Source of the DNA: Zygnema cylindricum
Lineage: Eukaryota > Streptophyta > Zygnematophyceae > Zygnematales > Zygnemataceae
Direction: 5' to 3'
NCBI GenBank assembly: GCA_037447655.1
Contig: JBBHKE010001632.1
Span: 1 to 39,222 of the forward strand
DNA: 39,222 nucleotides
The notes under the pieces are model-generated. The model was not told the origin of the DNA and searched no databases. It worked only from the letters and a program-made list of their open reading frames with translations. Below are positions 28,601 through 37,849 of this stretch, in pieces (position 1 is the stretch's first letter; the number at the start of each line of letters is the position of its first letter). Both the position numbers and the translations under genes were made by a program.

Positions 28601-31600
28601 TTTTTAGTATCGTGTATCGGCAGCCTCTTACCGATAAACGATATGTACGGCTTATCGATCCAATATATCAATAAGCCGTATTGGATCGACATATCTTTAA
28701 AGAAATTATCGCGATACATTATTGAAAATTATCGGACCGACTATTATTCCAATAAGTCCGTACTTTAGTAGTTTAGTTACGTACTATATAGTACGAAATA
28801 TATTTTGCTATTTATTCAAAAGCTCCCCCTCCTTTGAGCCCCTAAACGATTATATCGGCGATAATTTTTTGCCGGTCCGTAGCGATATATCATCCCCTTT
28901 GCCGTTCGTTAATAGAATGCTATCAATATCGGATCCATCGCCGATAGCAAATTACCCGATACACAACACGACAAATTTCCAACCAAAAAACACGCATTTC
29001 AACCATACCGTGGTTTTTTTTTTTACGAAATCATATGTAAACTACACCGTGAATCGCTACTAGTGTTATATTTTTTTCGCCACTTAAAACTTTCATCCGT
29101 ACACTCTTGTCCGATTCTCAATTTAAGACCGTCAATCGGAAACTGAGAATCTTACCTTTCAATCGAAACCGTCAGATCTAAAAACTGACATGCGTGTACG
29201 GAGAAAAGATGTTTTAGAGACGAAAAAAACATAACACTAATAGCGATTCACGCTGTACATAAAACTTTAAACCATTCACGGTTACAACTTACAACATCCA
29301 TTCATCAGAATACCGCATTCATATTCAATTAATCATACATTACGAAAACAATTCCGTTCGATTACAAAAAAAATTGTACAATCACGACAACCAAGTACAA
29401 GTCGTACCTTTTGGCGAATCCGTATGAGCTGATCGTGGTCGTATCTTGACCGTCCGATAGCATCATAACCGCCGACACCGGATTTTGCGCGGCTCGCTCT
29501 GACAGAATTCTCAATCCCTTAACCAAAGCGTCCGCAATATTTGTACCGCCTTTGGCCGTCAAGTTTTCGACCGCCAAAACGGCCGTCGACTTTCCGCTGG
29601 ACGTCATTCTTTTCAAAGTCATAACTCTCCAAGCTTTGTTCGAAAATGCCACAATCGAAAGACGGTCCTTTTCTCCCAAATTACTTATAATAAATTTCAT
29701 GGCTTCTTGAACAAGTCCTAGTTTTTTTCCCGCCATACTTCCACTCACATCTATTACAGTGACTAGATCTAGAGGAACATGGCTTTGGGATGATTGGGAT
29801 AAAGGAGAATTTAGTGTGGATTTTGGAGTAAAAGGTGGATCTAAATCCATTTTAGCCGTTGAAGTTTCAGCTTCAATTATTTCCAAACACTCCGATTCTA
29901 TTATCGAATCCGGCAACAAGTTTTCTTCAATAATTTCATCTAACTTCTCATCAGTTATTTCGTCTAGCTTTTCTTGCTCCACGGATCCTACCAATCCATC
30001 ATTACTATTTTTTATCTGCTTGTCACTCTCCGGTTCCGAAACCTTGACGAGTGTATCACTCCGAAAAGAAATCGATTGCTCCCTCATTTTACTTTTGGTA
30101 AAATTTAATTTATAAAAATCAGCTGAAGGAGCTTTAATAGTCAAAAGGACCGTATAACATTCTCGAACTTCTTCGAAAGGAACCACACCCTTTTCCGCAC
30201 ACATCGAAATTCGCAATCCATGGTCAAAAGATTCGAAAAGTCTTTCGTCCACAATCGGTAAATCGACATCATCATCGTCGTTAAAAACCATCGGCTCCGC
30301 ACAATCCCCAACCTTGCCATTTTTTAAATTCCCATTTTCGACTAAATCTTGAATCAATGAAACGGCTTTAACTTCATCTCTCAAACTATTTAGAAAAGGC
30401 AATCCCGATTGCGACACCATATTCACTTCTTTAATTTTTTCCAATTTTGCAACTTCAACATCCATGTTTCTCCCAGCATTTTGAGCCGCCAAGAAGGAAT
30501 TAAGTGTTGAAAGAGCATCTCCAGAAGGGTTTTCATCCAAAGCCTTAAGAAAACTCTCCGGAATGTTCTCTGGATTCATCACGCGATACCCACCATCGAA
30601 AACCTCTTCACCATCCTCCTCTTCTCCCTCGTCTCCCTCCTCCTCCTCTTCCTCTTCCTCTTCCCCCTCCCCCTCTCCCTCCTCATCCTCTGCCTCCCGC
30701 TTCTCCTCCTCCTCCTTCAAACCCTCGTCGCAGATATTCATACCTACATTACTATTAATGCTACTATGACTATTATCACCTGCATTATTATAATTATTAT
30801 CAACATAATTATTTCTCCTACTACTTTTCTTGTTCCCCGAATTACGAACTCTTGGATAAAGATATCCCGCTGTCGAGGATAACCTCCTTTGAAAACTCAT
30901 CATCAGAGGGAATCCGTTCCCGTTACCGTTTCCGTTTCCGTTTTCCGTCCAATTCCCATTCCCATTCCCATTCCCACTCCTAATCCCATTCCCACTTCTA
31001 ATCCCGTATCCAATCCCATTTTCGTTCCTATTCGTGCTTCCGATCCCGCTTCCATTCCCGGTCCAGTGTTTGCTTCCGTTACGGTTAGCGGTGGGAGCCA
31101 TCCATGGAACCTCCGACCATGCCGCGCGACATAAGGGACACGCGTCGTGACCGTGACGAACATTCGCCGCGATACAATTAAAGTGAAAAACATGACCGCA
31201 TTCGGCCGTAAAGAGAGCTTGCCCGATACCGACTCTGTGGCGCTCCAAGCAAATAGCGCAGACATTCTGGGGGGGGAGGGAGAGGGAGAGGGAGGGGAGG
31301 AGAATCAGTGATGTTTAAGTGAATAACACCCTACACTATGAGGGAAGGGAAAGAAAGGAATGAGTGGAGGAAAGGAAGAGGGAAGAGGGAAGAGGGAGAG
31401 GGGGAGGGAAAAGAGACGAGGGAAGAGAGAATAAGGAGAGGGAGAGGGAGAGGGAAAGGGAGAGGGAACAGAACAGATATATGGGAAGAGGGAAGAGCGA
31501 AGTGGAAGAGGGAAGCGGGAAGAAAGAGATGGAGAGAGAGAGGAAAAAGAAGAGAAAAAGCGGAACAAGGAGGAGCGAAGACTGAAGAGGGAAGAGGGTG

Positions 31601-31820
31601 GAGGAGAGTGAGGAGGAGAGGTAGAGGGAAGAAGAATTTTCAGATAGTGAAAATAGTAGAAGACGGGAAGGAGAGAGGAGGTGAGCGGAGGAGACGAACA
31701 TGTGAGGAGGGGAGAGAGCTTATGAAGAAAACAAAGAAAGGAGGGAGAGAAAAGGAAGAGGTAAGGAGTGAGGACGGTGGAGGGCAGAGAGAAATACACC
31801 CCAGTCCTGGAAAGAGGAGA

Positions 31821-31873
<53 letters not shown>

Positions 31874-32261
31874 GGAGCGAGAAAGATAAAGAGGGAGAGA
31901 GAGAGAGAGATAAGGGAGAGAGAAGAGTGATAGGGAAAGAGAGAGAGAGGGAGAGGAAGGTGGAGCAAGAGAGGGAGAGAGAGAGAGAGGGTGTGTATGA
32001 AGTCTCCCCTACCCTTGGTCCTCTGGTGGGAGGCGAGTACAGCTGACTCTCTCCCTCCCCCCCCTCATTCCCCTTTATCTCTGACACGTCACTAGCCCCC
32101 CACTCCTCCGTGGCCCCTCCGTACAGCTGGTCGCCACCTGGCAGCTGCGGGTACGACTGTCCGTACAATTCCAATGCCACGTCAGCATTGTACGGATTCT
32201 CGGATTGGCCGCCGAGAGCTCTCCTGAACATCTTCCAGGGACCCCTCATGACGGTTAGCAT
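25669..32261 (-). CDS. WAV3-like RING-H2 and vWA E3 ubiquitin ligase, seven exons
   Basis: Inferred exons, in gene order: 32261-32013, 31266-29408, 28455-28245, 28061-27837, 27283-27062, 26698-26423 and 25920-25669, about 1097 residues, all GT-AG and in phase. RING at residues 86-129: ligands C86, C89, C106, H108, H111, C114, C126, C129. vWA domain from about 583 with an intact MIDAS: DVSGS, the Thr in GGTNIADAL and the Asp in SDGQD. Then HTFGFGADHD, DAFAQCIGGLLSVVVQD, VRLGDLYAEEERNILLE, VDRQRNRLRVA and a helical ERGDLSGALKTLQAARE block, all as in the WAVY GROWTH 3 family. In Arabidopsis these E3 ligases act in root gravitropism; the role here is inferred. Odd: about 450 residues of low-complexity sequence separate RING and vWA, making it longer than the roughly 700-residue plant proteins. 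Least certain are exon 7 and the start; a second in-frame ATG lies at 32249. Confidence 0.88.
28604..28970. mobile_element. Inverted-repeat element with 8-bp direct repeats in intron 2 (hAT-like MITE candidate)
   Basis: The ends contain GTGTATCGG (left) and CCGATACAC (right) within about 14 bp of imperfect inverse. ACAAATTT stands directly outside on both sides (28596-28603, 28971-28978). Eight-base duplications are typical of hAT transposons. The interior is rich in ATCGG/CCGAT and partly self-complementary. No transposase. Confidence 0.55.
29045..29255. mobile_element. TA-flanked inverted-repeat element, copy 3, in intron 2 of the WAV3-like gene
   Basis: It opens CACCGTGAATCGCTACTAG and closes CTAATAGCGATTCACGCTG, flanked by TA (29043-29044, 29256-29257). 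The interior (TTTCGCC, CCGTACACT.TTGTCCG, CAATCGGAA, CGTCAGATCTAAAAACTGAC, GTGTACGGAG) is shared with copies 4 and 5. Confidence 0.85.
30570..31060 (-). repeat. Coding repeats in WAV3-like exon 2: Asn-Gly and acidic stretches
   Basis: A hexanucleotide repeat of the AATGGG kind (about 30910-31060) encodes alternating Gly-Asn over residues about 160-200. A GAG/GAA-rich tract (about 30610-30720) encodes a nearly pure Glu/Asp/Gly stretch at residues about 267-304. Both stay in frame. Confidence 0.85.
31269..32010 (-). repeat. GA/CT microsatellite filling intron 1 of the WAV3-like gene
   Basis: It is almost pure purine on the plus strand, so pyrimidine in the transcript, and runs up to the exon 2 acceptor at 31268-31267. 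It includes (CA)n and (GA)n near 31815-31865. The long Leu/Ser/Pro or Glu/Arg/Gly open frames here are repeat artefacts. Confidence 0.9.
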
Positions 32262-32870
32262 GGAAAGGCGGGGTGGAGGGAGAGGAAAGGGAGAGGGGGA
32301 AGGGGGGAGGAGAGGAGAAGGGAGTGAGGGAGAGAGGGGGGGGAAGGGAAGGAGAGGAGAAAGGCAGGGTGGGTGAGGAAAGAGAGAGAGAGAGGGTGAG
32401 ATGTTTGAGAGAAAAGTGTAAGAGAGAGGGGTGAGGTTGAGGGAAAGTTGGGGAGAAGGGAGAGAGGGAGAGGGAAGAGGGAAGGAGAGGGGAAGTGAGA
32501 GGGAGAAGTGAAAGAAGAGGGAGCGGGAGGAGGAGAGGGGGTAGAAGGAGGAGTGAATGTCGGAGACGGAAGGAAAAAAATGTAGGGGTTCTTTTGGAGG
32601 TGAGGGAGAGAGAGAGGGAGGGAAGGTAGTGGGTTGAAGTGTTAGAGAGTGGGAATGTGGAGGGAGTAGAGGAGGGAGTAGAGGGAAGAGGAGGGAGACT
32701 GAGATTGGATGAGGGAGGATTGACAGAGAGAAGGAAAATATCAAAGAAGGTGAGAGAGAGGAGGGAGAATTAGGGGAGTGAGGGGAAGGAGTGGGAGAAT
32801 TGAAGGGAGGGAGGGAGGGGAGTGGAGGGGAGGGGAGGGAAGAGGAGAGAGAGAGAGACAACGAGTCAAA
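32262..32870 (-). repeat. GA-rich tract upstream of the WAV3-like start codon
   Basis: GAGAGG-type repeats on the plus strand, hence CT-rich on the gene strand, occupy the expected 5' UTR or promoter. A 559-codon minus-strand open frame over 31305-32984 arises mostly from this repeat; only its 32013-32261 part is taken as exon 1. Confidence 0.8.
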
Positions 32871-34920
32871 AGCAGTGAGAGGAAAGTCGAGGTCAATATA
32901 ATTATTTAGTGTGGATGGGGAGTGGTTAGAGGAAAATGGCGAGTCAGAGGGACGGAGGCAGGTTCTGCCAAACGAATACGACAAATAAAATCAGTAATAG
33001 CACCGTTAGCAGAATAGTAAACGACAAATTATGGCATGTTTAAGATATGGTGACGTTTTGGCCGTATTCGGAAGCTGGACGATTCGGCTGCATGGTACAA
33101 TCGTACACTTCAGACTTCTGCCATATTCCAGAATGTACGGACTGACATGGAATGGTACGGCAATGTACTTTTGCGTTAATGTCTGTAGGGATCTTTTTTT
33201 TATTGTTATTCAAAGTACAGAATATATTCCAGTACAGTACTGTACGGATAGCTGGACTGTACTTTGTGCCTGTCAAGTCGACGTGGCAAAAAGAATCCTT
33301 TCGACGAACTATGCGTACGGATAGATAAAGTAGCTGTACGGTTTCCTTTACGAGGTTCTCTGGAGGGGATTTTTTACGCCACATGTCGCTCCAAGAAATC
33401 CTTTAAAAAGTCAAAACCCTATATTACGGCAGCGGTTAATTGGTGTAGTACCATCGGAATACGGCTGGATTCTGGTGCGGGTTTTCTCCTCTCTCGGCTT
33501 TTTGTCGTTTGTTGTCCACCGACCAGAATTTCCAGCAGAGAGTCGTGATATAGCCAAAATAATGTGCACGGTAAGGTACGGACTAGTATTCTAAGCGTAT
33601 GGTATTTTAAGCGTAGAACAAAACTGTCCGGCATTTGTTTTGACCTAAAACGCTCCAGTTAATGAAATGGAAAGCGGTTTTATTATAAATTATTGTTATC
33701 TCGAATTCGAATGTGGGTTGGGGTTGGGCTCCACGTGGACCATTTGCGTCTCGTAAAACTTTCTTGTTTTTTTTCTATCGCGGTAACACAAAAAACTCAA
33801 TGATTGGGATTGCCGCGGGAATTCTAGCGGACCCTTTTTAATTTGTTACTCGTGTAGCGTACGGAAATAAGGAAACAAAACATTGTACTCACGCTATTCT
33901 GGGTAAAATAAACTTGCTCGGTGAAAAAAACCACAAAGAGTCACAAAAACTGAAAAAACAGACCGTCAAATGCTCAATGATTGGCACAGCCGCTGGAATC
34001 CTACTGTAGCGGAATTGCTATTTAATATTTATTATAGGCGTGTCGTTTTCGATGAGAAAAAATAGTACACGAGACATTATTAAAGCTTCCAGTTAAAATT
34101 TTACTATTGTTTTTTAGAGTTCGTAAACTGGCAATTGATTCGTCCGATCTGGAAATTGATCTCCGACAAAAGTTTTTGACGTGTAAAACCGCGGGGACAA
34201 AAGTTTTTCCTTTACATACTTTTTTAGCTGACCGTGCGGTGGTTCCTCCCTGAAAAATTAAGATTTTTGACAAAAAAAAAACATGGTTTTATTGGTCAAC
34301 GATAAAATTGCCCGTGCAAAATCTGAGAAAGAATCCCAATTCCGGAGTTTAATGCCATAAAAACATTCAGGCGCGTGAAAAAGCAGGAAAAAACGTTTTT
34401 TACAAATATGTCTGTTTTTACCTTGTTTTTTTAAGTTTAAACTGGCAACGTGGCAAATGCGGAATGGCCAAAGATTTTGATCTGGTTAATGCAATGGAAT
34501 CATCACTCGTTTTGTCGCGCAAAAAAAAAAAAAAAGCGCCAAAAGAGCGTTTTATGAGACGGAAATGGTCCTCAATGATGCCCAAACCCTAACTGGGGAG
34601 CCAATAATCTAACAGCTATGATTTTTACACTTCTGTTTGACCTTAGAAACTCCCCCGCGAAATCGAGGCTTGACCCCAACGGTCAAGATTTAAGAAAAAA
34701 TGTTATTGCATCGTGACCGTCCGTTTTTTTCCAGCAACTGCTGAAAATTGCTACACCTTAATGTTTGACCATAGCGTTTTTGTCGTTTTGCTTGTTGAAG
34801 AAACAGATGGTAACGTAACGGCGGATGTTCTTTGGAGAAACCGTTTGCTTATCTTGTCGTATTATAACAATGTTCGAATATCAGAATCCTATTGGTTTAA
34901 ATTTTTGTTTGGGAGGAACA
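32871..34920. other. Intergenic region, GTACGG-rich, no gene seen
   Basis: It contains many GTACGG or CCGTAC words (for example 33136, 33157, 33242, 33314, 33334, 33577, 33859). There is a weak duplication, CTCAATGATTGG followed by GCCGC and GGAAT, near 33798 and 33973. Open frames are short and I recognise no protein. Confidence 0.6.
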
Positions 34921-34923
34921 CTA

Positions 34924-35137
34924 CACCGTGTATCGCTATTAGGCTAAATGATATTTTCGCCGCTTAAAACATAATTCCTCCGTACACTTCTGTCCGTTGA
35001 GCCCGTCAATCGGAAGCTGAGAATCGTATACTTCAATCGCAACCGTCAGATCTAAAAACCGACACGTGTGTACGGAGAAACGATGTATAAGCGACGAAAA
35101 AAACATTAACACTAATATGTAGTAGCGATTCACGGTG
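34924..35137. mobile_element. TA-flanked inverted-repeat element, copy 4, 214 bp
   Basis: It opens CACCGTGTATCGCTATTAG and closes AGTAGCGATTCACGGTG, flanked by TA (34922-34923, 35138-35139). The interior matches copy 3 closely (GTCAGATCTAAAAACCGACA, GTGTACGGAG). Confidence 0.85.
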
Positions 35138-35144
35138 TACTCTA

Positions 35145-35360
35145 CAACGTGAATCGCTATTAGTGCTAATGTTTTATTTGCCACTTAAACATCTTTTCTC
35201 CGTACACACTTGTCCGATTTCGGATATGACGGCTGCGATTGAAAGGCTGTATTCTCAGCTTCCGATTGCCGGTCTCAAATTGAAAATCGGATAAGTGTGT
35301 ACGGAGAAAAGCTGTTTTAATTTGGCGAAAAATTGTTAACCCTAATAGCGATTCACGGTG
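35145..35360. mobile_element. TA-flanked inverted-repeat element, copy 5, 216 bp
   Basis: It opens CAACGTGAATCGCTATTAG and closes CTAATAGCGATTCACGGTG, flanked by TA (35143-35144, 35361-35362). The arms are complementary well beyond the ends (TTTTCTCCGTACACACTT with its inverse), so the element is a near-complete foldback with about 100-bp arms. Confidence 0.88.
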
Positions 35361-35362
35361 TA

Positions 35363-36180
35363 CTGTACCGTACACCCTTTTGTTGCCATTCTACGAAACA
35401 ACTGAATAAAGCCGAGCCCTAAAAAAGCTCTATTGACTTTTGCACATATGTACGGACACAGTTGCGGTTCCAGTACTATCCTGAACCGTGCCATACGGAA
35501 TCGTACGTCACCGTACGGCCAAGTTCCAATAGGAACAGAGTTGGTCGTATTTGTTCTGACAACTGCAAACTTCCAAGCCTCTTGTATTCCGTACGCTGCC
35601 GTCTTTTGACAGGAGGAAGACGACAAAACAAGGGCGGCTGAGGAGGAGTGTGCTGTGTGCACCTCATGTAAGTGTAGCTAACCGAGCACACTTTGTCGTG
35701 TAGCGAAGATTCTGCGTATCGGGCAAACTTTGTCTCGTCCGCAAGATTCTCCGTACGTTTAGTACAAGTGCTCCAATGTTCGAAAACCAGTGACGTCACT
35801 TGCAGTACAGCAGTGACATTTGTAGACGCGATGTAGGATTTGCGACGTAGCAGTACACGTCATTATTTGGTGACGTAGACGTCACGCTTACTTGTGACAG
35901 TGTGACGTCACTTATTCTATTTATTGTTCGTTTTTTTCGTTTTATTGTCCGTACTCGCTCGACCTGCTACCAATTTTGGAGAGGAAAAAAAGACAAAATA
36001 TTTATTTTTCAGAGATCTATAAATTTCGTGAAAAAAATTCGTGAATGAATCCATTTCGAAAGGAGAGAGAGCGAGAGAGGGAGAAGGAGAGGAGGACGGT
36101 GGAGAGATTGGCGACTGAGGTCCGGGACCACTGCAATTATTTCTCCGTACATGTCGGTGACGAGAGATATGACTCACTAC
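35363..36180. other. Intergenic region with TGACGTCA-type palindromes
   Basis: GTGACGTCAC (35790s), GTGACGTAGACGTCAC (35870s) and GTGACGTCAC (about 35903) lie within about 125 bp. TGACGTCA is the classic bZIP (CRE) site, but similarity to the insert at 14.1 kb suggests a repeat. No gene is recognised. Confidence 0.55.
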
Positions 36181-36189
36181 CTACCTCTC

Positions 36190-36800
36190 CATCCCTCTAA
36201 ATCTCTCCCTGTCTTTTCCTCCCTCCCCCCCTCCCTCCCTGCCTCCCTCCCTCCCCTCCTCCATCCTCCCTCCTCCTTCCTCCTCCCTCTTTTTCTCCCT
36301 CCCTCCCTCCCTCCCTATCCCTCCCTCTCTCCTCCCTCTCTCCTCCCTCTCCCCGTCCTTCCTCACCCTCGCCCCGTCCCCCCTCACCCTCCCTGTCTCT
36401 CTCTCCCTCTCTTTTTCTACCTTCCTCTCTCCCTCCGTCCCTCCCTTCGCTATCCCTCCCTCCATTTCCTGCCTCCATGTTCCTCCAACCTTTTCACTCC
36501 CTACCTCTCTTCTTCTTCTTCCTCCCTCTCCCTCCCTCCCTCCCTCCCTCCCTCCCTCCCTCCCTCCCTCCCTCCCTCCCTCCCTCCCTCCCTCCTCTCC
36601 CCCTCCCTCCCTCTCTCCTCCACCTCCCCCCCCCTCCCCCTCCTCCCTCCCCCCCCCTCCCTCCCCCCCCCTTCCCCCCTCCCTCCCCTTCCCCCCATCT
36701 CTCTTCTTCTCCCCTCTCCTCTCCTCCCTTTCTTTCCACCTCTCCTCTTTCCCTCTCCTCTCTCTCCCTCCCTTCTTCCCTCCCTCTCTCTCCTTTATAG
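36190..36800. repeat. CCCT/CT/C-rich microsatellite block
   Basis: About 600 bp of pyrimidine-rich repeat with a (CCCT)n core at 36525-36595. Overlapping open frames on both strands follow from the repeat. Confidence 0.95.
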
Positions 36801-37310
36801 GACGCTTTCTGTACGGAGTAACAATATATAGTGTTTCCGGCTAAACCTTTGGATGACATTCTCCTTTCTGTTCAGGGTTTTATGGTTTCAAGGGAACTGG
36901 AATTCAGGAGATTGTCTAATAAGCAACTTTTCTTTACAACATAAAAAAAAAAGATTTTACATGGTAGACAACTCAACAGATAAGAACAAGCCAAATTAGA
37001 GAAAACAGACGTCTACTACCGAATCGGAGATCAAATGAAGTAAAAGGAAAAGAGACTTGTGTCTTAAATCAAATTCAATAGCCTGCGTTGAAATAGTCGA
37101 ACTCAAAAGCACACAACAACGTCAAATCAACAATAAACATCATAGTTTTTTTTTTCTCCTTTGCTGCCTTGCATTTGGCCGAAATTGTTAATCTAACTCA
37201 ATTTAAAAGCCGCGGACATTTGTGACTTTCTCACTGTTCCACTATCCATAGAGAATGTCCTTATAATCTAATGTTCCATTGGAAGCTTTTATCAGCTACA
37301 CATTCATCAT
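36801..37310. other. AT-rich stretch, nothing recognised
   Basis: I see no coding or RNA feature. It lies downstream of the minus-strand gene ending at 37850. Confidence 0.5.
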
Positions 37311-37520
37311 CCGAAACATTTGTCACATTATGCACACATGTTACATATGTCACATTCATCACATTTGTCACATTCGTCATACATGTTACACATGTCACAT
37401 TCATCACATCTGTCACATTTGTGACATGTCATAATGGTCACATTTGTGTCGCACATGTCACATTCGCCACATCCGTCACATTTGTCACAATGTTGTGACA
37501 TATGTCACATTTGTGAGTTG
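37311..37520. repeat. Nine-base tandem repeat, CACATTTGT type
   Basis: About 20 imperfect units of CACATTYGT, CACATGTTA and similar words. Some neighbouring units are inverse to each other (ACATGT, GTGACATGTCA). Confidence 0.85.
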
Positions 37521-37849
37521 ATACACAACCAAAAGAAAATGTTGAAGCGAAACTGACTTTATATTAATCGCAGGATAAACAAATAACCAAAATTACAATT
37601 GCTGAGACAAAATTGTATTTTTCTGACTATCTCCACCACATGCCATTCATGTTTTTTTTTTTTGTTTTTTTTTTTTTTACATACGGTGATAAAACTTATT
37701 TTTAGGAACAGAACTCGTCATTTTGACACTCTTTAACCTTCATTTACTTTCACTGTCCTTCGCTTTCCTTACATTTTCCTTCATTTTTTCTTTCCTTCAT
37801 TTTTTTGTCACTTGTCCTTCACTTGTATCGTGTTTTCTTCATATTTTCT

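Noticed and set aside
31305-32984. A 559-codon open frame on the minus strand, rich in Ser, Leu and Pro
   Set aside because: It is produced by CT microsatellites. Only 32013-32261 fits as exon 1 of the WAV3-like gene by phase and donor site.
33031-33548. Two plus-strand open frames of about 95 codons each
   Set aside because: There are no family motifs and overlapping frames on the other strand. They lie in GTACGG-rich intergenic sequence.
36151-36859. Open frames up to 226 codons on both strands
   Set aside because: They are repeat-coded by the CCCT block, with no protein-like composition.
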